This document shows, in pieces, positions 10,170 through 20,625 of a stretch of 64,000 bases of DNA. The DNA is from Hydnum rufescens UP504. Taxonomy: Eukaryota > Basidiomycota > Agaricomycetes > Cantharellales > Hydnaceae. The notes beneath the pieces are model-generated. The model was not told the DNA's origin. It did not search any database and saw nothing but the letters and a program-made list of their open reading frames with translations. The DNA lies in contig MU129019.1 in the NCBI GenBank assembly GCA_014904985.1, positions 17,899 through 81,898 of the forward strand, given 5' to 3'. The number at the start of each line of letters is the position of its first letter. Position 1 is the stretch's first letter. The translations under genes and the position numbers were made by a program.

Positions 10170-11759
10170 ATACAAGAAGGGTTGGGAGCTCCGATGACTG
10201 TCAAATCAAAATCTGGTTCAGCCAGTGTGTAGATAGGAGACTGTGTTTCTGTTTATTCAAATGGGTTGGTTCGCTTCAATGGTTGATCACTCTCTGCAAG
10301 ATATGTATGTGTTTATTGGAGAATGGAATGTGATATGGACTAGCAATAGTCAATGATATATCGTAGATGCTTATAGAAAGGCTTATATGTGGAGGATGCT
10401 TATGGAAAGGCTTATACATGTTCGTGTTGTGTTTGTTCATTTGCTGATATTTGTGTGTCCTTGTTTATGTCCTCCTAGTCAAAATGCGGATATCTGTGGG
10501 CTATAGAATGGTCAGTGCTTGGTTAGTTTGGTTAGTATGCTTCAATCTTCTTTCCTGACTTGTATTTACCTTTTCCTTGGATGTCCAGCAACTCTAACCT
10601 TAGGTTCTGCAACTATCCTTGGCTTCAGTATTTCACATAGATGGCTTCCAGTAGCTTGGTCTCAACAACCTTGAAGATGACTTAGCTCCAGATGGCTTTA
10701 GATAGATAGTTCTTTAGATATTAAGCAGAATGGTAGACAGTAGTTGACAGTGGTTGATTTCCAGAGTGAGGAGATGGGGGGGAACAAGAAAATCTGCTAG
10801 CTTATATACCTATCTGAAGGTGGCTGTGCATGGAGCAAGAACAAAAGAGTAATAAAGCTATGAGATCATAGTGGAGTAGAACAAAAGAGTAATAAAGAAA
10901 TGATGTCATAATGCAGTCATAGCTGAGTCATTCATAGAGTGTGATGTCATAGTGAAGTCATAGTGATGTCATTCATAAAGAGAACAGAAGGATTCATAAA
11001 GGAAATGATGTCACTAGTTTGCTGAGCTTGTGGAGTAGTTGGGGCATGATGTCACTGATCTTGTGATGTGTTTTGGGGCTCATGGGAAGCGAAATTAAGG
11101 ACATCTCCGGGTTCTGGAGATTAATCTGAGCATAGTCCAGTGGTTAAGGTGTTTTTTGTTACTGGTTAATAAAAGGAACAAGTGCATGGTGTGGGATTCG
11201 AGGCAGAGACAGCAATTTGCATCCATAATAGGCGTGCTTGGTTCCATTCGATGCGGATTTTTAACAGCTTTCTGGGCGCTGTGGTTCCGAGCAGATCGGA
11301 TGCGAACTGACAGAGAAATTCGTCTTTTACTGATGGGTGTTGATTCTGATAGTAATATTGTTCTGTAGAGTTCAATTTTGATCTGTTCTTCGTGTGCTTA
11401 GTACCGTTGGATGTGGATTTTTATATCTTTCTAAATGCAGTTGTTCCGAGAGGATTGAATGCAAACTGACTGAGGTATTCATTTTTTACTGGAAATCCTG
11501 GATTTTAATAGTAAAATTGGCCTGGAGAGTGCAGTTTTGGTCTGTTCAACTTGTGTTTGGTACCATTCAAAAGGTGTGAATCGTAGCTTTCTAAGCGTTA
11601 TATGGGCATACCTCTCCGATCAAAACTGATGGAGTTATAAAACGAATTTGGTTTCTGCACATAGCCGTAATTAATCTCATAATCGGTCATGTGATTGTCC
11701 AATGTCTGGAAGTTGTGTAATTTCGCATTTTCTGATACTGGATGTTTTTATCTTCCACA
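10170..11759 (-). repeat. 3' LTR of the split Ty3 element
   Basis: Minus-strand LTR beginning TGTGGAAGATAAAAAC at 11759 and ending CCCAACCCTTCTTGTAT at 10170. It differs from the 5' LTR by a few substitutions and by lacking one copy of a GCTTATAGAAAGGCTTATA-type direct repeat. A TATA-like GGTATATAAGC (reverse) sits near 10802. The interior (11215-11640) carries three diverged units of about 155 bp. Confidence 0.85.
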
Positions 11760-12028
11760 GATGGTGAACACTTTTAATTGCAGCCCCTTGCAATGCCCTT
11801 TGCCTTTCTTGACAGTCATACGATTGAGATCTGACCATGCCTCCTTGTGTAGAACCACCATGTCCATCCTTCAAACCAAAGCAAGATTTCTTGTGAGTTT
11901 ACATCTCGAATTTGGTGATAGAAGTCACTTATTGTTGGGTAAGGATCTTTAATATCCATGTTTTTAATAGTTTTTCCTTTGTATTATCCTAGGATTTTTA
12001 AGTGAATACCCACTTTGAATGGCATTGT

Positions 12029-12337
12029 TCAGGTGGAGGTTGAGAGCATCTGTGGAGAAGGTTCGATGGGGCACAGACATGTTTTCTGGAATGCAGAGGA
12101 GAAGGACAAATTTGATTTCAAGATCATGGTGTAATGAGGGTCAATTGTTATGTGGTTCTCTGAACTCATATGTTGTCCAGTTGACCTTTTTGTCTTTATA
12201 ACGCTGTCATATGCAACTTGGGGATTAGGATAATAGTGGATAATCATGTGGGGTTTGAGATGGGTGAATGGTTCTGGGTATGGGTAATCGAATTGCCGAT
12301 ATATAATCGTGTGAAGTTCCAATGGCATGGTGAACAC
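12029..12337 (-). pseudogene. Ty3 accessory ORF D
   Basis: A short frame starting at 12337 (or the second Met at 12328), reading MPLELHTIIYRQFDYPYPEP and then THLKPHMIIHYYPNPQVAYD. After about 70 codons the conserved continuation (IKFVLLLCIPENMSVP) is in another frame, so this copy carries a frameshift. Homologues lie at about 51500-51700 and 6265-6546. It is the gene closest to the 3' LTR. Aromatic and proline-rich, it has no signal peptide or membrane segment I can see. Function unknown. Confidence 0.55.
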
Positions 12338-12616
12338 TTTTGATTCATGCCTTGAGGATAGTCATTCGATTTGCTTTTATGTCACTTTTGCATCCGCAGA
12401 TCAATATCATGTGTCCATTTAATCTTGCTTAGGTTTTTCATGGGTTCGAATCCTTCATTGATGTGCAGGGTCATTTTCATTCATATTTTGCTGTCAGCTT
12501 CTCATACGTCAATGTCATCAGGGGACAGGCAGAGGCAGCGTTTTATTTTGAAGAGAATCAAATGGCGACATGGGATTGTGTGGGTGAAGTATGGGTCTGG
12601 GCACTCATCCTCCATT

Positions 12617-12856
12617 TCACCAAATACTACGAGGATGAGGATGGATTCGAACGAGAAGGTGACCATCTGAACTGAAGTCCCTGATTCGGATTTGGCTTAA
12701 GTAGGCATAATAGAAGTGATCGGTATCGTTTTCGATGTTGGGATAGAATACGCCGAATTCTCCTACATGTAGTGCCAGGTAGTGTGAGTCGCGGTTGGTT
12801 ACTAGTGCTCCAAGGCCAATTTCAGTTTCTTCCATCGTTGCACGAAGTCCTGACAT
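12617..12856 (-). pseudogene. Ty3 accessory ORF C (paralogue of ORF B)
   Basis: The frame reads MEETEIGLGALVTNRDSHYL and then LALHVGEFGVFYPN, FYYAYLSQIRIRDFSSDGHLLVRI. The copy at 51917-52243 is open about 30 codons further (GKMEDECPDPYFTH), so this one has a C-terminal frameshift. The core LxLHxGxxGxFxPN, followed by xxFxYAxLxS and a D-rich turn before VxV/I, is shared with ORF B, suggesting an old duplication. Function unknown; probably a small beta-rich domain. Confidence 0.6.
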
Positions 12857-13199
12857 GAGAGAGGAATTTGATCGGCAGTCAAATTCGAATTATTGCCTGA
12901 GTTTTCAATATCGCCTGAGCTCCTGAATGTTTAATGAATGTCTTAATGATTGCTGTTTTTACATACTGGTTGAACTCATGGCTTTTTCGAGGTTGTAGTG
13001 GGAGTTTTTAGAATTGCAGATGAAGACGTGTGGTCCGCGTTTTTTGATGACTTTTGTATCCAGTTGTTCGGTTTTGGCACGTGACAGACCCGCTGTTTAT
13101 GTTCCTCTTTTCCATTTATGGTGTTTTTCATTTGCCTGTCATTTTCGTGATAGAGGAAGATTTTTATTTTGAAGACAATTCAACGATGACGATGGTGGT

Positions 13200-13612
13200 T
13201 TATTCAGGAGGGTGATGGGTGAATGTAGGAAGGTGGACTGTGTCTGTGTCAACATTCCCATATACAGCCATTCTTATCTGCACCTTCACATGAAAATCTG
13301 AGTCATCAGAGTATTCTCGGGTTACACAATATGATTCGAGGCAGGCGATTGTATACGTTTGGACTGCAGTTGTCGTGTTGGGGCAAAAGTAACCCCTTCG
13401 TCCGATGTGGAGATTGAGAATTGGATCGTTCTGGTCCCTGACGTGCTGTATGAAGAAAACCATGAATCCTGTTGCATATCGTCCTGGATGTATATGTCGT
13501 CGAGGTTGGATGGGAGTTCCGTATGAGTCTCAGAAATGCCGTTGGTGAGTATGTTGGTAGGCATATTTGATGGTGTCCTACCCCTTTTTAGGTAAGCATT
13601 TATACGAGTTGT
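13200..13612 (-). pseudogene. Ty3 accessory ORF B
   Basis: Two overlapping frames together make a protein of about 137 residues. The N-terminus runs from near 13612 (AYLKRGRTPSNMPTNILTNG, then ETHTELPSNLDD). The C-terminus (13463-13200) has ILNLHIGRRGYFCPN, SDDSDFHVKVQIRMAVYG and VHLPTFTHHPPE. In the second copy (52559-52979) the two halves are in one frame apart from a TGA where this copy encodes Gly-Arg, so the frameshift here is secondary. It lies between ORFs A and C, in the same orientation as pol. A homologue also exists in the older plus-strand element. No known domain recognised. Confidence 0.65.
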
Positions 13613-14244
13613 GTTGTTTTTGACATACGTTCTTTTGAGAGTCAGTGGATGGGATGGGGAAAGAGGATTTTTGTGTGAGAAGTGCTTTTATGAATGGATT
13701 TGAGACAGTCTAGACTTGAGGGGACCCTTGGATTTTCAGGGCATTTGGTTTGGGTTCGGTTTCAGTGAATTTTTGATTAATTGACTGTTGTTTTTGTTTA
13801 CTGGTTAAGTTGCGAGTCTCCTAATTAGTGTGGTTTTGTTGTTGTGGACTTGTGGAATTTTGTTTTTATGTGGGCTATGACTTTGTTTCTGTTGTTTTTC
13901 TTTTGATTTTGATTGATTGATTTTTTTTTTTTTTTTTTTTGATAAGTTCACAAGTTCACATATCAGGCGAGGTTAGTTCTTAAAAGATTCAAGTAAAAAA
14001 AGAGAGCCTTCAGGCTTAGAGAATTTTTAAGAGAATAGGGAACATTGATTTGCCTTTAGGCAACATGATTTTACATGGAGAGAAAAAAGGAAAGATGAGA
14101 GAGGGGTTTTTCTTTTCATGCGAGGGACATGGTACATTGAGGCGAGCACATATTTTGTTTAATGAAGAGAGAGGGTAGTGATGATGGGATTTGAGTTGGG
14201 CGAGGGATAGAGAGGATTGGGAGAGCCTTAGATGTCGCGATGGG
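13613..14244. other. Spacer between ORFs A and B
   Basis: T-rich on the plus strand, with a homopolymer near 13921-13940. The matching region of copy 2 (52985-53640) aligns but has indels. No conserved reading frame is shared by the two copies, so I take it as noncoding, perhaps untranslated sequence or promoter for downstream ORFs. Confidence 0.5.
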
Positions 14245-15620
14245 CTACCAGCCGCTCGAGTCGTCGTCCGAAACAATTTCGATCCCGGGATTGGATGGTA
14301 GTTCCTTAAGCTCGAACTCGGTCGTGGTATCTTTGAACTCGTCCCATTCGTTATTTCGAAGGTCGTACTGGATATCTCGGATGCGTACCGTGTAGTAAGT
14401 TGATGCGCGGTCATCGGTCACGATAGCGGGGGCCATGTCGTGCGAGGTGGAAAGTGAGGCCGATAGCTGAGAGAGAGCGGGTGCAATGCGTCGATGAAGA
14501 ATAAAGGCGGAGTAGGGTGTACCCATACGATGTTCTTGTCGTATTATGTCGGCAGCCTGGATAAAAATACGGGCGAGACGGTCAACTTGCGATGTGTGAA
14601 GGTACGTGGATGGATAAAGAAGGCGATCTCGCCAGGCGGATACGTAGTATTCGTCGCAGAGGAGCTTGAGGTCGCATTTATTGAGAACATTGGATTTTGT
14701 GTTCAGGTCGGCTTCTCGTTGGTGCAGGGTGGCCAAAAGAAGAGACAATGGGGGCGTGAGAGAGTCCATTTGCAGGTTATGATTCACGATCATGCAACTC
14801 AGCTGGTCTAGAAGATCCGCGTCACATTTTATATCTTTGCTTCGCTGTATCTCATAGTTCTTCCATACTTCTTCTAACTTTTGAGTGGCATTCTGTTCAC
14901 GATCAATGATGGCTTGGCAATAAGAGGGCCATGCTCGGTACAAGTTGCTGTTCTTGCCAGGCTGTGGAATACTGATTGGGTGCTTGTGGAAGTTTTGTGG
15001 TGCATGAGGGGGATGTGGAGGGGAATAAGAGAGGTGGAATGATGAGCGGGTCGATCTGGTGGATGGTTCTGTGGAGGAGTCGAAGATTTCATGGAGTTGC
15101 TGTGCTGTCAGGGTTGTAGGTCACTTGGTGTTCTCTTCCTTCATGCTTTGATTTGACGGGGCGATATTTTGCGATATAGGGAGAGGCGTTTGAACAGTAC
15201 TGAGAGGAGGCGAGTTAAGAGGGATCCGCGTCTGCGGGTAGAAGTTATCGATGAAGGGGTGTAATGTGAGGCGGGGATCGAGCGTGCGTTGGAAACTGAG
15301 ACCCACGAGTTGGTCGACTTTGGAGGATTCGTCGTTATTGTACTGTTTGACAATGGCACCCGAAGTATTCACAGAATCCGGCCAGAATCCCTGGGTTTGT
15401 GTCAGTTTTTGAGGTTCGTTCGCAAACCGAACTTTGATCGTACCTCGCTAGTTTTATTTTCTTCTTTTTTGATGAGCGAAACGAAGACCGGATCTTCATC
15501 GGTCTTGGGACCCGCGGAGATCATAGATAATGCAGGAGAAGGGGCAGGCGTGTGGATATATTCGAATACGTAGCCTTGAGCAGATGATGCGGTCGAGTCG
15601 AAGTGAGCAGAGTCGGTCAT
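14245..15620 (-). pseudogene. Ty3 accessory ORF A (large helical protein)
   Basis: About 455 codons from MTDSAHFDSTASSAQGYVFEY to the stop at 14245-14247 (ending SDDDSSGW). Near 15408 and 15471 poly-T tracts are one base longer than in copy 2 and shift the frame. A TGA at 15121-15123, shared with copy 2, interrupts the same frame before LTAQQLHEIF. The N-terminal third is Ser/Pro/Thr-rich; the C-terminal two thirds are polar and helix-rich (NATQKLEEVWKNYEIQRSKD, DRLARIFIQAADIIRQE). The gene lies downstream of pol and precedes ORFs B-D. Two further homologues (3237-4325 and 53641-54986) show conservation at protein level. I do not recognise the family; it is not an envelope by any feature I can see (no transmembrane segment). 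Confidence 0.7.
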
Positions 15621-16188
15621 GGTAGAGAAGTGTGAATTGGAGAGAATGTGATAGATGTGGATAGTGGGCTGGGGTACAGCTTGTTAGTTTTTCGTGTCGC
15701 CTTTATAGTTGTTGGGCTTACCCCACACTCGTGTCACTCATGTCAGATGTTGCCCGTATGTTTCCTTGTCGTAATACGAACGTCATCTGGGGCGATTTGG
15801 TAGAGCCGTTGAGTGTACGCGCAGAACAATAGATACTGAAAAAAAATAAGAAGGAAGGGTCGCCAGAGATCCATATTTCATAACTTAAAGCTCGAGTAGG
15901 GAATCAGAGACACGGAGGATCACATTGCTGCGATGCGGGAGGGATCAGAAGAGGCAGGACGTTGATTTTTGGCATGGCAGTAGGTTTTTATCGTAGACCG
16001 GTAACAGTTTTTCGAATTCCGGCACTTTCCGCGACTCAACATTTCGTGGCTCCAGGGCGTCAATTCGAAATTTCTTTTGGCCTCATGTTCATAGGGTCGT
16101 CTAAGATCTATAGTTTTAGTCGTAGTCTTGTGATGCGGCTTGTAGAGATTGTTTCAGGGATTTCCTTTTTGAGAATAGATTTTTCCTT
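15621..16188. other. Spacer between pol tail and ORF A
   Basis: Conserved with copy 2 (54990-55560), including TTTCTTTTGGCCTCATGTTC near 16072, but without a shared open frame. It may hold the promoter or leader of the accessory genes. No clear motif seen beyond A/T runs. Confidence 0.45.
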
Positions 16189-16526
16189 TTATGGACATTC
16201 TTCAGAGGATTCATAAGCGGATTCGGCGATCTGGGACTCCTCCGAGGGGTTCCCTAGGATTTCTTGGAGAAGGTTCCTTCGTTTCCACTCCACAATTTTA
16301 TTTTCCCAATAGCCCCACGAATCTGTGGCTCTTGGCGGCGGCCAAAGGTAGGTTCTTAATTGATTTTCCGGTCCGAGTGATACTGGGAAGAGTTGTCTCG
16401 TTATTTTTGTTTCTCCTTCGTATATCACGGCTTGGTCTGTGATTTTTGTGTATTTTGCTACATTATTTTGATTTAAATTATGGTCTGTGGCACTGTGGAA
16501 CTTGTTGCCGGCGATGTCCGTTGTGG
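16189..16526 (-). pseudogene. Post-integrase tail with YLWPPPRATDSWGYWENK motif
   Basis: Open frame downstream of the integrase GPY/F module, containing RTYLWPPPRATDSWGYWENK and then WKRRNLLQEIL and an acidic end. Homologous to 2540-2740 (YMWPPPKATDMWAYWEDK) and to 55560-55695. It is joined to integrase in the ancestral frame (RLKKYHMRDQI) but is separated here by a slip in an A-run. It might be a chromodomain replacement that targets integration; that is inference from position only. Confidence 0.6.
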
Positions 16527-17771
16527 CTATTTGGTCGCGCATATGGTATTTTTTAAGCGGTTTCCGGCGAATATTCCATTGATTGGGGTTCCATCTAATT
16601 CCGCTAGTTGATAGGATCCGCGGGGATGGTGATGCCGAACTCGGTATGGCCCAATCCACCGTATTTCCCCTTTTCGTCCATGTTGCATTTGTAATACGGA
16701 ATTGAATACTAGAACAATTGTACCGGCTTGATAATTTCCGTCTACCAACGTATTTTCATTTCGTCTGGCGTAATCTTGAGCACTTCGGATTCTTGCTTGA
16801 AGGACGTCATTTGAGGCGGCTTGAATATCTTCATCTCTATGCGCCAATTGGATCCCACGGATTCCTAATAATTCTTCCGTGGTTTGGATTGTTCCCCATT
16901 TTAATGTGTACCATGATGCGTCTGTAATGTCGAATGGAAACACGTGATTTATTCCGTAGAGTAGGTAATAGGGGGTGTGGCCGGTCGTTCGTTTTACCGT
17001 TACCCGGTCCGCCCACATGCATGAATAAAAATAGTTCGACCATTTACTTGGATTTCCTTTACATGCGACGAATAGCGAATTTATCCAAGTCCTGTGCCCG
17101 CGTTCTATCATACCATTTGCTTCCGGGTGATAAGGCGCAGCTCGGACAATTGGAACGTTGTATTCATCCGCCATTGTTTGGACTAATCCGTCAAATTCCG
17201 TTCCATTGTCCGTTGTGATTTGTAATACGCAGCCGAACCGGCACATGACGTCCTCAAATAGAAACTGGGCGACGTTTTTACTAGAGGCCTTACGTAACAT
17301 TTTTGCTTCCAGCCATCCGGAGAGATCGTCCCGGAGATCCACGATATATTTGAATCCGTTAGATACCGGCATATGGACCGTGTCCATATTAAATTTACGT
17401 AATATAGTGTTAACGTAGGTCGGGCTTAAAGTGATTTTTGGTCGGGTTGTGGATCTTAATTGGCACTCATGGCATGTCCGGCAATACCAGGCTACATAGG
17501 AAAGCATGTTTGGCCAAAAGAATCTATCGGATAATTTCTTGAAAGTCGGGTCTCGTCCACGGTGGCCTGATTCATCATGTGCTGCTTTACATAAGCGGGC
17601 TCGATCATCCGGGTTTTTAACAACTTTCAATGGCAATTGGCCATTCTTAGGTCTTCTCCACAGGGTTCCTTGATACATAAAATAGTGCTTGGTGGCCTGA
17701 ATGAATGTTTTGGTGTTCTTGACTCCTGGGGTATTTTTAAATGCTTTAAATAGAATTGAATTCTGTCCCAA
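16527..17771 (-). CDS. Ty3 integrase domain, open reading frame
   Basis: A 414-residue open frame. The zinc-binding H2C2 finger is visible as HDESGH (residues about 65-70) and CRTCHEC (about 97-103). The catalytic triad follows: Asp in FNMDTVHMP (about 129), Asp in TTDNGTEF (about 189) and Glu in HPEANGMIERG (about 226). The last two are about 36 residues apart, as expected for D,D(35)E. The C-terminal part has RWIGPYRV, a GPY/F module. Integrase inserts the cDNA copy into chromosomal DNA. All catalytic residues are present, and the stretch is CpG-rich with few signs of decay, unlike the RT upstream. The start shown is a frame entry, since integrase is normally part of a pol polyprotein; the RNase H frame ends just upstream by a frameshift near 17750. 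Confidence 0.9.
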   Translation of the reverse strand: MGQNSILFKAFKNTPGVKNTKTFIQATKHYFMYQGTLWRRPKNGQLPLKVVKNPDDRARLCKAAHDESGHRGRDPTFKKLSDRFFWPNMLSYVAWYCRTCHECQLRSTTRPKITLSPTYVNTILRKFNMDTVHMPVSNGFKYIVDLRDDLSGWLEAKMLRKASSKNVAQFLFEDVMCRFGCVLQITTDNGTEFDGLVQTMADEYNVPIVRAAPYHPEANGMIERGHRTWINSLFVACKGNPSKWSNYFYSCMWADRVTVKRTTGHTPYYLLYGINHVFPFDITDASWYTLKWGTIQTTEELLGIRGIQLAHRDEDIQAASNDVLQARIRSAQDYARRNENTLVDGNYQAGTIVLVFNSVLQMQHGRKGEIRWIGPYRVRHHHPRGSYQLAELDGTPINGIFAGNRLKNTICATK

Positions 17772-19550
17772 TAGTCTTTTCCATCAGAATCCTTGATTTT
17801 GTGTGGATGTTCTTTGATTTCTGAGTCAGTTTCTGGGTGTTGTGAGTGTTGGACTGTGAGTTCTGGGACTGTGAGTGCTGGGAGAGTGTCCTGAAATCTT
17901 TTTGAACTATTGGATGAGCTTGATATGAAAGAGCTACAAATCCTCCATTCCTAGTTGCATTTTCTTGTGGCCTAATTGAGAGTATTGTGTTATTTTGCCT
18001 GAATTCCATGATGTCTTCATAGGATTCCCTTTTGATTTTTGTTGTGGATAATATGGATGCTGAGGAACTGTGCAAGATCCAGTGTTCATATTCTTCAAGA
18101 GATCGTGGCCCAGTAATAAAATGGCCTGGTTCATCTGGTTCTAGTTCATCTTCTGAGTTGACTGAGTCATTTTCATGCGCTGGACGTCTGGATAATCCAT
18201 CTGGTCCTTGGTGTTTTGTTGCTGGAACATGGGATAATTCGAAATCAAATAGCTGAATATATGAAATCCATCGTGACATAGCCGCATTTGGTAATCCTGG
18301 TGTGTTGATAGTTTGCTTTAGAAATTTGGCATCAACTTCCACTTTGAAATGGATTCCCCAGAGGTCATTTCTTTGGGCTTTGAGTGCTTTGAATAGCCCC
18401 TTTAATTCGATTTGTGGTTGGGAATACTTGGTTTCAGCTTCGTTGTTGGTCACTGATCCAAAGACAATGGGGTGACGCCATCTTCCAAGGTTTGATATTC
18501 GATCCAGCCTACTGCAATGATGGAGCTGTCCACTGCAAGTGTTACAAGACCATAGTCCGAGGTTCGTTCGTCTTCTTTCGATACTCTGGCTATGTCAATG
18601 TTCAAGGATTTTCGAGCTGGGAGGTCTGTGGATGCTTCTTTTCAGCTGATTCATGGCTTCTTCAGCTTGATTGTTCCATTCAAATTCATTGGGAGTCTTC
18701 TTGGTGAGTAATGTGAGAGGTTTGGCTATCTTGGCAAATTGCCAAATCCAATTTCGAGCAACTCCAACTGTTCCTAGGAATCCACGGACCTGTGTCACAT
18801 TCGTTGGGCGAGGCCAGTTCTTTATTTTTGTGATGATTCCATGATGGGGTCTTCTTCCTTCCATAGAACATACATTTCCCACAATATGTATAAGTGGTGT
18901 AGCAAGTACGAGTTTTGATCCAGAGGCTGTACATCCGGCTTCAATGAAGGTGGCAAATAATTCATCAACAACCTGAGCGAATTCCCATATGTAACGTCGA
19001 ATCTTTGGGTTTTCAGGTATTGGTTCATCATTGTACCGCGTTTTTGGCCCTTTTCCAGCTACATCATCCACAAAGGCTTCAGCTTTGTCTGGAATCATAG
19101 GTCTAATCATATGTGTAACTGTTTTCATGATTCTTGCATAGAGTTTGTGTATCCTTGGGGTAATGTTGTGAGCTTTACAGGTCCCAGTGGTGAATCGCTT
19201 GTTGTGAGTTCCTGGGATTCTTCTGCTAGTCGTCGTCCATCATATCCTGCATAGAGATCTGCAACAATATAGACTGAGTGTCCTACAAAGCTGTCTGCGA
19301 AATCATTGATGTTTGGTGGTAACCCTGAGTCTTTAACAGAAACTGCGTTTAGGGGTTGCAAATCATGGACTATTCGAATGCCTCCTTTAGGTTTTGCTAC
19401 TGCGAACATTTGGGAACGATAAGAGGACCATGATGTTTCGTATTTTCCAGCTGCCAATTGATCTTTAATCATTTTGATAAGTGTTGCAACAATAGCTTTT
19501 GGTGGACGAATTGGAGGCAGTTCCCATGGAATGTGAGGGACTGTTTCCAT
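17746..19550 (-). pseudogene. Ty3 reverse transcriptase and RNase H, broken
   Basis: The RT fingers and palm appear as PKGGIRIVHDLQPLNAVSVKDSG (19.36 kb region), the first metal-site segment as VADLYAGYD, LPQGYTNS near 19155, and the active-site box as AFVDDVAGKGP (19070 region). PKIRRYIWEF and VRGFLGTVGVARNWI follow, then the RNase H with NEAETKYSQPQIELKGLF and HVPATKHQGPDGLSRRP. Frame breaks fall near 19125 and 18454-18594. This motif set is typical of the gypsy elements common in agaricomycetes. Enzymatic role: cDNA synthesis from the element RNA. CpG is sparse throughout. Confidence 0.85.
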
Positions 19551-19589
19551 AACATAATCAGGGAAATATTTGTTTTGAAGATTCCTCGT

Positions 19590-20469
19590 TCAGATTCGTT
19601 CGAATGCAAGACCTCTTTCCCTTTGAGCAACCACATAGAGCAGTAAATCCAGTTCTTCTTCTGAAAGGAAGTCATTGGGGATATTCTCAATTATCTTTTT
19701 AATGCACTCTGGGGTGAGTTTCTTGGTGTATTGGAAGTCTTTTAGGCTAGGAGGATGTGTGGGAAGTATGAGAGGTGTTATTGGCAGAAGATTTTTGTAG
19801 GGAAGACGAATGACTGGTTTTCGAATGACTCCCAAAGGTATTGGATTCTTCTTCTTATCCACAGTTTTGTATTTTGTTTTCCTGGCATTCCTGATGACTT
19901 GGCCAATATGATAGCTGAAGTTTTCCGCTTTTTTGGGAGATTTATTGACAAGGTTTGGCTTTAGTTCATTATAAACGTGCACAAGGTTGTCTTCAAGCTG
20001 ATTTCCTGATACTGCGGAGGATGATTTCCAAGTTTCATGGAGGTATTTGCACTGAAAGGCTGTCTTTATTCATGATGGCATCCATGAGGTACTTGTTTGT
20101 GCTTGGGTTGAAGTCCTTTGTACGCATTTCTGGGAGTCATAAGGCCTCTGACAACTCTCTACCAATTGTTGGGATGAATGGTGAGTTCCCTTCTGATGAT
20201 TGATCTGATGGTGTTGCTTCTGTGTGGTAGTATTCATAGTTTTCTGGTAAGGTTTTGGGTGTGTTTTGGATTAATGATACTCCATTAGTTTTATATTGAT
20301 ATCGCGGCTGTGATGGACCTGGTTTACTTGTTTCTGATGGCCATTCATTTGGGGGTATTACAGCTGCTGCAAGAACAAGCTTGTTCTGCTCTTGGGATTC
20401 ATTCATAAGAGCATGGAGAGAGACAGAGGATCCTGATGGGTTTCCCTTTTCATAGACTTGAATATCCAT
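19590..20469 (-). pseudogene. Linker between protease and reverse transcriptase
   Basis: Two open segments. The 19590-19982 one has KYKTVDKKKNPIPLGVIRKP, LPTHPPSLKDFQYTKKLT and FLSEEELDLL, the characteristic spacer before RT in agaricomycete gypsy elements. The 20137-20469 one is low-complexity, with YQYKTNGVSL. They are interrupted by stops near 19985-20136. No catalytic function expected. Confidence 0.65.
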
Positions 20470-20625
20470 TCCATGAATTCCATCTGTTGCTCCTTTGTAT
20501 TTTATTTGAGCCCCAACTCCTACTAGCCATGGTTGTCCAAGAAGTATGTCATGGCCTTCGAAGCTTCCCTTTTTGACAAAGAAGTGGTGGTCGAATTGTA
20601 TCCCTCCTATTTCAATTGGAATGTT

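Noticed and set aside
11156..11375. Overlapping frames inside the LTR (also at 45891-46124)
   Set aside because: Conserved only because the LTR copies are nearly identical; substitutions among the LTRs do not favour a coding frame.
12617..13612. ORFs B and C as envelope-type genes
   Set aside because: They are too short and show no signal peptide, transmembrane segment or cleavage motif.
14494..14811. Plus-strand 105-residue frame opposite ORF A
   Set aside because: Antisense to the conserved ORF A frame and broken in copy 2.
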